A model generated the notes under the pieces. It was not told where the DNA came from. It saw only the letters and a list, made by a program, of their open reading frames with translations, and made no database searches. From Spirochaetaceae bacterium (GTDB lineage Bacteria > Spirochaetota > Spirochaetia > Treponematales > Breznakiellaceae), in contig JAITGJ010000255.1 in NCBI GenBank assembly GCA_031280705.1, forward strand, positions 1 through 11,235: a stretch of 11,235 bases of DNA. The letters are read 5' to 3'. The position numbers and the translations under genes are program-made. Positions 5,512 to 11,235 of this stretch are shown piece by piece; positions within the stretch are counted from its first letter, which is position 1; each line of letters opens with the position of its first letter.

Positions 5512-7515
5512 ATGGCGATAAAAAGCGCGGCGCGGTCCGGGAGCCGGGGAGCGGAGCGGAGCGGCGAACGGGGCCTGCGCCGGAAGCGGCGGGAGACCGG
5601 CGTGGTGATCAACCGCGCGTACATACGGGAGTTTTTCCGGCTGGAAGATTCAAAGCAGGAAAACCGGGTTCTTGAATTTATCATGGATCACCTGATGCCC
5701 AGGGAGTTCCGGCACGACACATATATTTGCCGGGCCGGAGAACTGGCGAACGCGATGTTTTTCATTGAGGCCGGGGTGGTCAACGCCCTGGGCGCGGGCG
5801 GTGAGCCGATCAACGAGCTTCAGGCGGGGCAGTACTTTGGGGAATACGCCGCGCTTACCGGGGACAAGCGCATGGCGGACATTCGCGCGCGGGGAACGGT
5901 AAAGGTATTCGAGCTTAACAAAAAGGCGCTGGACGCCCTGATACGGATGTACCCCAAGATTTACGGCCTGTTCCTCCAGAGCGTGTACAGCCAGGCGACC
6001 AATCAGTACCGCAACCTGGTACGCATCCTGAACCAGCGCCGTGGACTTGGCGCGGGGCATCAGAAGAAAATCAGTCCCACTTCACTTTTTATCAATTACA
6101 GCCTGGTGTTTTTGGTGTTTTTCAATCTTTTGATTTGGGCGCCCCTGCCGCAGGACATGCATCTGCATCCGGTGTGGATGTGCTCGCCTATATTGTTTTT
6201 GGTAATGTACATGGTGATCACCCGGCGGGCGCTTGAATCGCTGGTGCTGGCGGTAATGTACATTGCCCTGCTCCTTGCGCGGTTTGATTTTGTTAATTTT
6301 TTCACGGGACACATCGTTTCCGCGCTTGCCGATACGCCGGACCTGATCGTGATGGTTGTTCTGATGGGGTCTCTGACCAAACTTTTTTCGGCGTCGGGCA
6401 GCATCAACGCGCTTAAACAGATAGCCAGGGAGCGGATCAAATCGGGAAAGGGAACGCTGTTTGCCGCGTTTTGTGCGATGATACTTATTTCCATTGATGA
6501 ATATCTTATGATTCTGATCAACGGGGCGTGTTTTACTCCCCTGTCTGACCAAAAAAAAATACCCCGTGAAAAATCTTCCCTGGTGCTGGGAATGTCGCCG
6601 ATGGCGCTGTGTATTGTCAACCCGATTTCCCTGACCGGGATTTATCTTACCGGCATTATTGCCGGATCGGGCGGCAGCCGGGAGCTTTTTATCCAGGGAA
6701 TTCCGTTTAATTTTGCCGCTATTGCCGCGATCATTTTTATGCTGGCCATGATATTTGATTTTTTTCCTCATACCGGCCTCCTCAAAAAAGCGATGGAACG
6801 GGTAAAGGCGGGCGGTCCCCTCTGGCCCGAAGGAACCGACAACAGCGGCAGCAATGATAATTCCAACCGGGGACGGGTGATTAATTTGGCGCTGCCCATT
6901 CTGACGCTGATAGTTTCGTCCGTGGCCGCGGGAACAATCCAGGAAGGAAGCCTCTCCGTGAACGTGCTTTACGGAATGGTCATCACATTTATCGTATCGT
7001 TTCTTATGTATTGCTTTCAGCACTACATGACGCCGGAACAGTTTTTTAACAATCTTGTCCGCGGCGTGGAAAATATGCTGGCCCCGGTGATCATGTTTCT
7101 TGTGGGAAAATGCTTTGCGTCAGGGATAGAGGAGATCGGGTTTTCTGCCTGGCTGAATGATGCAGTAACCCTCTGGGTAGGGAATCAGGGCTGGCTCCTT
7201 CCGGCTATCATTTTTGTGATTTGTACCATTATTGGCGCGCTGTTCGACAATCCCTGGGCCATGTACGCCATCGGCATGCCCATCGCCATGAAGCTTGCCG
7301 TCTCCACAGGCGGCTCGACAAGCCTCTTTGTGGGCGCGGTGTGTGCGGCGGGCTTTACGGGCAACGAGATAGCCCTGGGAGATATTTTCTTTATCGGGCC
7401 GATGCTGGGCATCAATCCCATTGCCTACTACCGGACGAAACTGTCCTATGTGATTATTATTACCGTTATTGCCGGGGCGGGGTATGCCGCGCTGGGATAT
7501 TTTAATCTGGCGTAG
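5512..7515 (+). CDS. Cyclic-nucleotide-binding-domain/NhaC-like transporter fusion
   Basis: The 667-residue protein has three parts. Residues 1-30 are an Arg/Gly/Ser-rich tail. Residues about 50-170 are a CAP_ED/cNMP-binding domain with a phosphate-binding cassette FGEYAALTGDKRMADI (109-124), keeping the canonical Glu (E111) and Arg (R120). Residues about 190-667 form a polytopic membrane domain of roughly 12-13 helices. This matches the NhaC-like ion transporter superfamily in the SIDEYLMILING segment (327-338), followed by a Pro-Ser loop (VNPISLTGIY, 369-378) and a C-terminal GDIFFIGPML (623-632) where classical NhaC has GDHxSPISDTT. That divergence means the transported ion or solute is unclear. 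Start: the ATG at 5512 has only a distant GGGAG; a GTG at 5602 (Val31) with GGGAG 6 bases upstream (5591-5595) would remove the Arg-rich tail and keep all domains. It probably shares the MFS transcript. The domains are clear, the function is inferred. Confidence 0.82.
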   Translation: MAIKSAARSGSRGAERSGERGLRRKRRETGVVINRAYIREFFRLEDSKQENRVLEFIMDHLMPREFRHDTYICRAGELANAMFFIEAGVVNALGAGGEPINELQAGQYFGEYAALTGDKRMADIRARGTVKVFELNKKALDALIRMYPKIYGLFLQSVYSQATNQYRNLVRILNQRRGLGAGHQKKISPTSLFINYSLVFLVFFNLLIWAPLPQDMHLHPVWMCSPILFLVMYMVITRRALESLVLAVMYIALLLARFDFVNFFTGHIVSALADTPDLIVMVVLMGSLTKLFSASGSINALKQIARERIKSGKGTLFAAFCAMILISIDEYLMILINGACFTPLSDQKKIPREKSSLVLGMSPMALCIVNPISLTGIYLTGIIAGSGGSRELFIQGIPFNFAAIAAIIFMLAMIFDFFPHTGLLKKAMERVKAGGPLWPEGTDNSGSNDNSNRGRVINLALPILTLIVSSVAAGTIQEGSLSVNVLYGMVITFIVSFLMYCFQHYMTPEQFFNNLVRGVENMLAPVIMFLVGKCFASGIEEIGFSAWLNDAVTLWVGNQGWLLPAIIFVICTIIGALFDNPWAMYAIGMPIAMKLAVSTGGSTSLFVGAVCAAGFTGNEIALGDIFFIGPMLGINPIAYYRTKLSYVIIITVIAGAGYAALGYFNLA

Positions 7516-7567
7516 TCCGGCTTTGCCGTCCGCCGTTTCGGGCAGACCTGAAACGAATGTGCCGGAC
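7515..7567 (+). repeat. Nested palindrome after the transporter gene
   Basis: An outer pair GTCCGGC (7515-7521) and GCCGGAC (7561-7567) encloses an inner 9-bp hairpin: CGTTTCGGG (7534-7542), loop CAGA, CCTGAAACG (7547-7555). The single non-Watson-Crick pair is G-U in the plus-strand RNA, the sense of the transporters. The outer arm begins overlapping the stop codon. There is no T run after it, so it may act in mRNA 3'-end stability or Rho-type termination rather than as a classic terminator. Confidence 0.55.
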
Positions 7568-7596
7568 GAATCTTTGCATCGTGGAATATTTGCATC

Positions 7597-8187
7597 ATGA
7601 ATTTTGTTGCTATTGATTTTGAAACGGCGGACTATTCCCCCCAAAGCGCCTGTTCAATAGGACTGGTAAAGTTCCATAACGGCGCGGCAGTGGATTCGTT
7701 TTATTCCCTGATACGCCCCCCTGAACTGTATGTCTACTCCGGCTTTACCGAAATACATGGACTTACTGTTGATGATATAAAAGACGCGCCCGCCTTTGTG
7801 GAGATTTGGGAGCGCGCCGTACGGCCGTTTATTGGCGGTTTGCCGCTGGCGGCGCACAACGCCGTGTTCGATATGGGCGTGCTCCGCGCGGTCCTTGACT
7901 GGTATGCGCTTCCCGTTCCCGCCCACCCGTATTTTTGCACGCTTGCCCTGGCGCGCCGCGTCTGGCCGGAATTGAAATCCCACGCCCTAACCGCGCTCGC
8001 GCGCCATTTTGGCATCACCTACGCGGCCCATCATGCCCTTGCGGACGCGGAAACCTGCGGCAGCCTGGTGCGTTTGGCCGCGCTGCAATGCGGAAGCACA
8101 CGCCTTGCGGACCTGCTTTCGTGCGCCGGGGTCCCCATGCAGCGGCTGGGGGAAACACGGGACCCTGCCGGCGGCTTTCCCGCATAA
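7597..8187 (+). CDS. DnaQ-like DEDDh 3'-5' exonuclease
   Basis: A stand-alone 196-residue exonuclease of the DEDDh (DnaQ/ribonuclease T) superfamily, expected to remove nucleotides from 3' ends with two metal ions. All catalytic motifs are present: ExoI VAIDFETA (D7, E9), ExoII AHNAVFDMGVL (D92), and ExoIII HHALADAE with catalytic His H145 and Asp D150, spaced as in DnaQ. The IHGLTVDDI block (53-61) is also family-typical. No BRCT or polymerase domain is attached, so it could serve in repair or RNA trimming rather than as the replicative proofreading subunit. The start codon has only a weak ribosome site (GTGGAA about 11 bases away). An octamer TTTGCATC occurs twice just before the ATG. It lies about 80 bases after the transporter gene and converges on pckG. 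Confidence 0.9.
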   Translation: MNFVAIDFETADYSPQSACSIGLVKFHNGAAVDSFYSLIRPPELYVYSGFTEIHGLTVDDIKDAPAFVEIWERAVRPFIGGLPLAAHNAVFDMGVLRAVLDWYALPVPAHPYFCTLALARRVWPELKSHALTALARHFGITYAAHHALADAETCGSLVRLAALQCGSTRLADLLSCAGVPMQRLGETRDPAGGFPA

Positions 8188-8271
8188 AGCGCGGCCATGT
8201 GCGGCAGTCCGGGCAATCCGTTCCGGCGGATCACGCGGGACACTGGGGGAAAATACACGTAAGAAACAGGC

Positions 8272-8297
8272 GGGGGGGCGGGGGGATTCGGGGCGGG
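8272..8297 (+). other. Four-tract G-run, potential G-quadruplex
   Basis: G tracts of 7 (8272-8278), 6 (8280-8285), 4 (8290-8293) and 3 (8295-8297) bases are separated by loops C, ATTC and C, which satisfies the canonical intramolecular G-quadruplex pattern. It lies on the sense strand 3' of the exonuclease gene and 7 bases before a perfect hairpin. Apart from this G-run, positions 8188-8271 hold nothing recognisable. Confidence 0.6.
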
Positions 8298-8303
8298 CCG
8301 AAG

Positions 8304-8332
8304 AGAGGCCGCGGGACCTGCCCGCGGCCTCT
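8304..8332. terminator. Perfect 12-bp hairpin between convergent genes
   Basis: Arms 8304-8315 (AGAGGCCGCGGG) and 8321-8332 (CCCGCGGCCTCT) pair perfectly around the 5-base loop ACCTG. It sits 13 bases past the pckG stop on the minus strand and 117 bases past the exonuclease stop on the plus strand. Neither strand has a T tract after it, so it is a terminator-like or 3'-stabilising structure that could serve both transcripts. Confidence 0.55.
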
Positions 8333-8344
8333 TCCGGAAGCGCG

Positions 8345-10165
8345 TTATCCGTTGAGGCGTTTTTCTATGGCGTCCAGTTCGGCAGAAAGTTCCCCGGGGA
8401 GTTTATTGCCGAATTGGGGATAGTGATTCTGCCTGACGTCGGCGATCTCCTTTTTCCAGCCCTCGATGTCCACGGCCAGAAGTTCCTTCATGTCCGCATC
8501 GCTCACCCCATCGGGCCGGCTGAGCGCATCGGGAGTGGGGAGGATGCCGATGGGCGTGTCCACGGATTTACCCTTGCCGTCGCAGCGGTCAAAAATCCAC
8601 GCGAGCACCCGGCTGTTTTCGCCATAACCGGGCCAGATGAATTTGCCGTCATCGTTTTTGCGGAACCAGTTGACGAAGAAAATTTTCGGCAGTTTTGATT
8701 CATCGTGTTTTTTGCCGATGTCGATCCAGTGCCTGAAATAGTCGCCCATGTGGTAGCCGCAGAAGGGAAGCATGGCGAAGGGGTCCCGGCGGATGGTTCC
8801 GGCTTTTACATCGAGCGCCGCGGCGGTTACTTCAGACCCGACAATGGAGCCCATGAACACGCCGTGTATCCAGCTTTTTGCCTGATTCACCAGGGGAATG
8901 GTTTTTGGCCGCCGCCCGCCGAAGAGAAAGGCGCTGATCGGTACGCCCCGGGGGTCTTCCCATTCATGGGCGATGGCCGGGCACTGCTTTGCCGGGCCGG
9001 TGAAGCGGCTGTTGGGGTGGGCGGCGGGCTTCTGCTCCTTATTGGCCTTGTCCTGGACCCACTCATTCCCGTTCCAGTCGATCAATTTGCCCGGCGCGTC
9101 ATAACCGATACCTTCCCACCACACGTCCCTGTCCGGCGTCAACGCCACATTGGTAAAGATCGTATTGCTTTTGATCGTTTCCATCGCGTTGCGGTTGGAT
9201 TCGTTATTCGTACCCGGCGCCACGCCGAAGAAACCCGCTTCAGGATTGATGGCATAGAGCCTGCCGTCATCGCCAAACTTCATCCAGGCGATGTCGTCTC
9301 CCACCGTTTCTACTTTCCAGCCCGGCAGGGCCGGGACCAGCATGGCGAGGTTTGTCTTGCCGCAGGCCGAGGGGAACGCGCCGGTGATGTACTTTACTTC
9401 GCCCGCCGGGTTGGTGATCTTGAGGATCAGCATGTGTTCGGCAAGCCAGCCCTCATCCCGGGCCAGTACGCTGGCGATGCGGAGGGCAAGGCACTTCTTG
9501 CCGAGGAGGGCATTCCCGCCGTAGCCTGAGCCGTATGACCAGATTTCACGGGTTTCCGGAAAGTGGGAAATATATTTGTGTTCCAGCGGCGCGCAGGGCC
9601 ACGTCCCGTTGTCTTTTTCGCCCGCGGCCAGGGGTTTCCCCACGGAATGGAAGCAGGGCACGTAAAAGCCATCCGCTCCCAGCACGTCAAGGACCTTTGC
9701 GCCAACCCGCGCCATGATGTGCATATTTGCCACCACATAAGGCGAATCGGTAATTTCCACGCCGATTTTGGCGATGTTGGATCCCACCGGCCCCATGGAG
9801 AAGGGAATCACATACATGGTGCGGCCCTTCATGCTGCCCCGGTACAGACCGGTCATGGTTTTTTTCAGTTCCGCCGGGTCGATCCAGTTATTGGTCGGGC
9901 CCGCGTTATCCTTGCTTGTGGAGGCAATATAGGTCCGGGCTTCTACCCGCGCCACATCGGAAGGGTCCGAACGGAAAAGGTAGCAGTTGGGCCGCTTTTC
10001 CGGGTTGAGGGGCGTAGCAAGGCCCGCGTCAATCATGATTTTGATCATCCGGTCGTACTCGGTCTGGGTTCCGTCGCATACTTCTACGGCGTCGGGGCCC
10101 ATAAGGGCGGCGGCTTCTTCCACCCATTTTTTCAAACCCGTGTGTTTGAGGTCTTGAACTTTCAT
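8345..10165 (-). CDS. pckG: Phosphoenolpyruvate carboxykinase (GTP)
   Basis: Catalyses the reversible conversion of oxaloacetate plus GTP to PEP, CO2 and GDP in the cytoplasm. In fermentative spirochaetes it can run towards oxaloacetate. The 606-residue product fits the family. Visible hallmarks: the substrate loop RVEARTYIAS (73-82); MYVIPFSMGP (117-126); the metal-binding region with K224 and H244; the P-loop FPSACGKTNLAM (264-275) with the reactive Cys268; GDDIAWMKFGDDGRLYAINP (289-308) with the metal ligand D291; and the guanine-nucleotide/lid region FGGRRPKTIPLVNQAKSW (415-432). The open frame extends 64 codons further upstream, but the ATG at 10165 has AGGAG 5 bases before it (10171-10175) and starts with the family-like MKVQDL; the extension runs through the predicted promoter. 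It is monocistronic as far as visible. Confidence 0.96.
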   Translation of the reverse strand: MKVQDLKHTGLKKWVEEAAALMGPDAVEVCDGTQTEYDRMIKIMIDAGLATPLNPEKRPNCYLFRSDPSDVARVEARTYIASTSKDNAGPTNNWIDPAELKKTMTGLYRGSMKGRTMYVIPFSMGPVGSNIAKIGVEITDSPYVVANMHIMARVGAKVLDVLGADGFYVPCFHSVGKPLAAGEKDNGTWPCAPLEHKYISHFPETREIWSYGSGYGGNALLGKKCLALRIASVLARDEGWLAEHMLILKITNPAGEVKYITGAFPSACGKTNLAMLVPALPGWKVETVGDDIAWMKFGDDGRLYAINPEAGFFGVAPGTNNESNRNAMETIKSNTIFTNVALTPDRDVWWEGIGYDAPGKLIDWNGNEWVQDKANKEQKPAAHPNSRFTGPAKQCPAIAHEWEDPRGVPISAFLFGGRRPKTIPLVNQAKSWIHGVFMGSIVGSEVTAAALDVKAGTIRRDPFAMLPFCGYHMGDYFRHWIDIGKKHDESKLPKIFFVNWFRKNDDGKFIWPGYGENSRVLAWIFDRCDGKGKSVDTPIGILPTPDALSRPDGVSDADMKELLAVDIEGWKKEIADVRQNHYPQFGNKLPGELSAELDAIEKRLNG

Positions 10166-10188
10166 AGGTTCTCCTGTTTTTGTTGTAT

Positions 10189-10222
10189 GGGGACGCCTCA
10201 AACGCCTGTTTTGAGACACCCC
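10189..10222 (-). promoter_or_regulatory. Hairpin in the pckG leader
   Basis: Complementary blocks GGGG (10189-10192) with CCCC (10219-10222) and CTCAAA (10197-10202) with TTTGAG (10210-10215) form an interrupted stem-loop. It lies between the candidate promoter and the ribosome site of pckG, about 24-57 bases before the ATG. No known riboswitch class is recognised. Confidence 0.4.
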
Positions 10223-10251
10223 GTATGGAAACGCGAAAATCGTTCTTTTTG

Positions 10252-10279
10252 AGTATAGTACAAAGGCGGGAAATTTACA
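10252..10279 (-). promoter_or_regulatory. Candidate promoter for pckG
   Basis: On the minus strand TATACT (10252-10257, 5 of 6 to the -10 consensus) follows TGTAAA (10274-10279, 3 of 6 to the -35) across a 16-base spacer. It predicts a leader of about 80 bases containing the hairpin at 10189-10222. Confidence 0.4.
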
Positions 10280-10376
10280 GGCGGGGGTAAGAAGAGTTGT
10301 CGCGCACAGCGCCGCGCTGTCCTGGCGCACGCCGCCCTCCCCAAGGGCGCCCGGCACAACATCATAACCTTAAGGG
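10280..10376. other. Probable transposon end region
   Basis: Spacer between the transposase remnant and the pckG promoter. It holds two short hairpins, ACAGCG-CCG-CGCTGT (10306-10320) and GCCCT-CCCCA-AGGGC (10334-10348). The 3' end of the insertion sequence should lie here, but no terminal inverted repeat or target duplication could be identified because the other end is missing. Confidence 0.3.
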
Positions 10377-10872
10377 TCAAAAGCTGGGGTTGAGGCTGCA
10401 TTGGTATTTGTTGAAGTATTGCCAGCGGCGGGGGCGGCCCGGTGAAGCGCGGATGGGGACTATGTTCCCCCGCATCTCCGCTTCCGGCTGCCCGAACAGC
10501 CGGTTCCGCTCAACATGGTCCCCTTCCATCATCAGCCGCACGAGCCGCTCCTTGAACAGGCCTATCGCTCTATTCTCATTGATCCGCATCCCCTTCCGTT
10601 TTAGTTTGTCTTCCGCCCCGCTTATCAAATCTTGTACCACGTTGAATGCCGGTACCTGCGCCCAGAAATCCTGCTCCACATAGATGCTCGCCTTGCCAGT
10701 CACGCTCTCAAACTGCATCTTGTTTTTCAGGGTGTGGTATTTCGTCTCTATCGCCCACCGTTTTCGCTACTTTCAGCCGGATATCGGCGGCCCGGCACTC
10801 CTGCCCCAGATTCGTTATCAGCGCCCCCGCTTCCCCGTTGTCGAACTTCATCGTGACTATCATCGTGACTAT
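10377..10872 (-). pseudogene. IS4-type DDE transposase, frameshifted C-terminal remnant
   Basis: Only the C-terminal part of a DDE transposase remains. The downstream frame (10377 to about 10760) reads RWAIETKYHTLKNKMQFESV, then TGKASIYVEQDFWAQVPAFN, and finishes like IS4 proteins with a Pro/Arg-rich tail (RASPGRPRRWQYFNKYQCSL). The Arg-x3-Glu-x6-Lys pattern (R of RWAIE; E codon 10746-10748; K of TLK) is the IS4 signature around the third catalytic residue. The upstream frame (10849-10851 ATG onwards) reads MKFDNGEAGALITNL, the strand that precedes it in this family. The two frames join if one A is removed from the AAAA run (plus-strand TTTT 10761-10764), giving LKVAKRWAIETKY. The N-terminal two thirds, with both catalytic Asp residues, are absent, so it is inactive. 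Confidence 0.75.
10849..10872. repeat. 12-bp tandem duplication inside the transposase remnant
   Basis: CATCGTGACTAT occurs twice head to tail (10849-10860 and 10861-10872). In the minus-strand transposase frame it duplicates the residues IVTM just before KFDNGE. It preserves frame and looks like replication slippage in a decaying gene. Confidence 0.9.
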
Positions 10873-10951
10873 CCGTGCCCGCAGCGCTCCCCGCGGGTAA
10901 CGCAGGGGCGCCAGGCGCCGTTTTCGGGGGCGCTCAGGACGCCGCCCGGTT

Positions 10952-10984
10952 CCTGAGTTCTTGCCCTGAGTTTATCGAAGGGCC
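10952..10984. repeat. Dispersed repeat of the 'FDKLRA' type
   Basis: The minus strand reads GGCCCTTCGATAAACTCAGG, then GCAAGAACTCAGG, which translates to the PFDKLRARTQ string that recurs in spurious ORFs of many bacteria through a short dispersed intergenic repeat. CCTGAGTT is present twice at 13-base spacing (10952-10959, 10965-10972). It lies between the transposase remnant and the next gene fragment. Confidence 0.55.
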
Positions 10985-11004
10985 GGGGCCGGTGCAAAGT
11001 CCGG

Positions 11005-11136
11005 CTACGGCCGCTGTTTTGGCAGGGCCTCTTCGGCAAGGCAGAAATTGGGCGGCATGGGTTTTTCCGGGGGAAAGCTGTCGCAGAAGATCCGGTCAAA
11101 GTGGCCCAATTCCGCAAAGCCGTAGAAGCCGCTTGG
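11005..11136 (-). pseudogene. Possible C-terminal fragment of a DeoR-type regulator
   Basis: A minus-strand reading frame of about 43 codons, ending at TAG (11005-11007), reads GFYGFAELGHFDRIFCDS followed by FPPEKPMPPNF. Composition and the F-A-x-L-x-x-F-D-x-I-x-x-D-S pattern resemble the end of DeoR-family sugar-phosphate sensor domains. Upstream of 11136 the frame enters AT-rich DNA and meets a stop, with no start codon or N-terminal domain, so this is at most a truncated relic. The family call is tentative because the match is short and read by eye. Confidence 0.35.
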
Positions 11137-11142
11137 TATAAT
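11134..11142 (+). promoter_or_regulatory. Perfect extended -10 promoter element reading rightwards
   Basis: TGGTATAAT matches the extended -10 consensus TGnTATAAT at every position, and such promoters need little -35. Transcription would start near 11149 and run out of the window through the structured region at 11159-11217. It sits exactly where GC-rich relic DNA changes to AT-rich DNA. Confidence 0.5.
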
Positions 11143-11158
11143 AATACAAAAATCTAAA

Positions 11159-11217
11159 ACCTATATTTATTTAGGTCTCTAGACCATCATCTCCGGCCAG
11201 GAGATGATGTAAGTCTA
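11159..11217 (+). ncRNA. Structured leader or small RNA with alternative stems
   Basis: CATCATCTCC (11185-11194) and GGAGATGATG (11200-11209) form a perfect 10-bp stem with loop GGCCA. TAGAC (11180-11184) and GTCTA (11213-11217) extend it to 15 bp with a 3-base bulge. This long fold competes with GGTCT-CT-AGACC (11174-11185), which in turn competes with ACCTA (11159-11163) pairing to TAGGT (11172-11176). No gene is visible before the window ends at 11235, so the regulated product, if any, lies outside. Confidence 0.4.
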
Positions 11218-11235
11218 TGCAGTATAAGAGATTAA

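Noticed and set aside
4815..5684. 289-codon minus-strand open frame
   Set aside because: Antisense to the MFS gene and the start of the fusion gene; low-complexity Arg/His/Asn composition, no motif.
6082..7023. 313-codon minus-strand open frame
   Set aside because: Antisense to the membrane domain of the fusion transporter; its His/Lys/Asn/Arg-rich product is the mirror of hydrophobic codons.
8705..9529. 274-codon plus-strand open frame
   Set aside because: Antisense to the catalytic core of pckG; no recognisable domain.
10166..10357. 64-codon upstream extension of pckG
   Set aside because: It runs through the promoter and leader hairpin. PEPCK (GTP) length and the strong AGGAG fit the ATG at 10165.
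10869..11141. Overlapping 82- to 88-codon frames on both strands
   Set aside because: They cross the FDKLRA-type repeat and unrelated relics; typical spurious ORFs in GC-rich decayed DNA.
1..11235. CRISPR array, tRNA, rRNA or complete insertion sequence
   Set aside because: No regularly spaced repeats, cloverleaf-like segments, ribosomal sequence or paired IS ends were found on either strand.

Overview
The window looks like GC-rich spirochaete chromosome, most likely a Treponema relative (Treponematales/Breznakiellaceae-like). The evidence is a flgN-like/flgK/flgL flagellar operon with long spirochaete-type FlgK and FlgL, a GTP-dependent PEP carboxykinase of the kind treponemes carry, and intergenic spaces packed with GC-rich palindromes. 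The assignment rests on protein resemblance read by eye, without a database search.

Left part, minus strand (72-3985): flgN-like chaperone, then flgK, then flgL, transcribed leftwards. The gap between flgN and flgK carries three successive hairpins, and the gap between flgK and flgL carries one long palindrome. A hairpin sits just past flgL.

Middle part, plus strand (4146-8187): a GPH/SLC45-like MFS transporter is followed four bases later by an unusual fusion of a cyclic-nucleotide-binding domain to an NhaC-like 13-TM transporter. A candidate sigma70 promoter lies at 4080-4108. A stand-alone DnaQ-like DEDDh 3'-5' exonuclease follows after a nested palindrome.

Right part: the exonuclease (plus) and pckG (minus) converge on a short spacer that holds a four-tract G-run and a perfect 12-bp hairpin. 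pckG has its own candidate promoter and a structured leader. Upstream of pckG (10280-11235) the sequence is decayed: a frameshifted C-terminal remnant of an IS4-type transposase, a 12-bp tandem duplication, an 'FDKLRA'-type dispersed repeat, and a short fragment resembling the C-terminus of a DeoR-type regulator. At the right edge the DNA turns AT-rich, with a perfect extended -10 promoter reading rightwards into a leader with mutually exclusive stems.

Working together: the flagellar genes supply hook-filament junction proteins and their probable chaperone. The two transporters probably form one transcription unit in which the second protein may be allosterically gated by a nucleotide. pckG links oxaloacetate and PEP. 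The strongest candidate for something undescribed is the cNMP-domain/NhaC-like fusion (5512-7515) and its pairing with the MFS carrier. The structured RNA in the flagellar leader and at the right edge come next.
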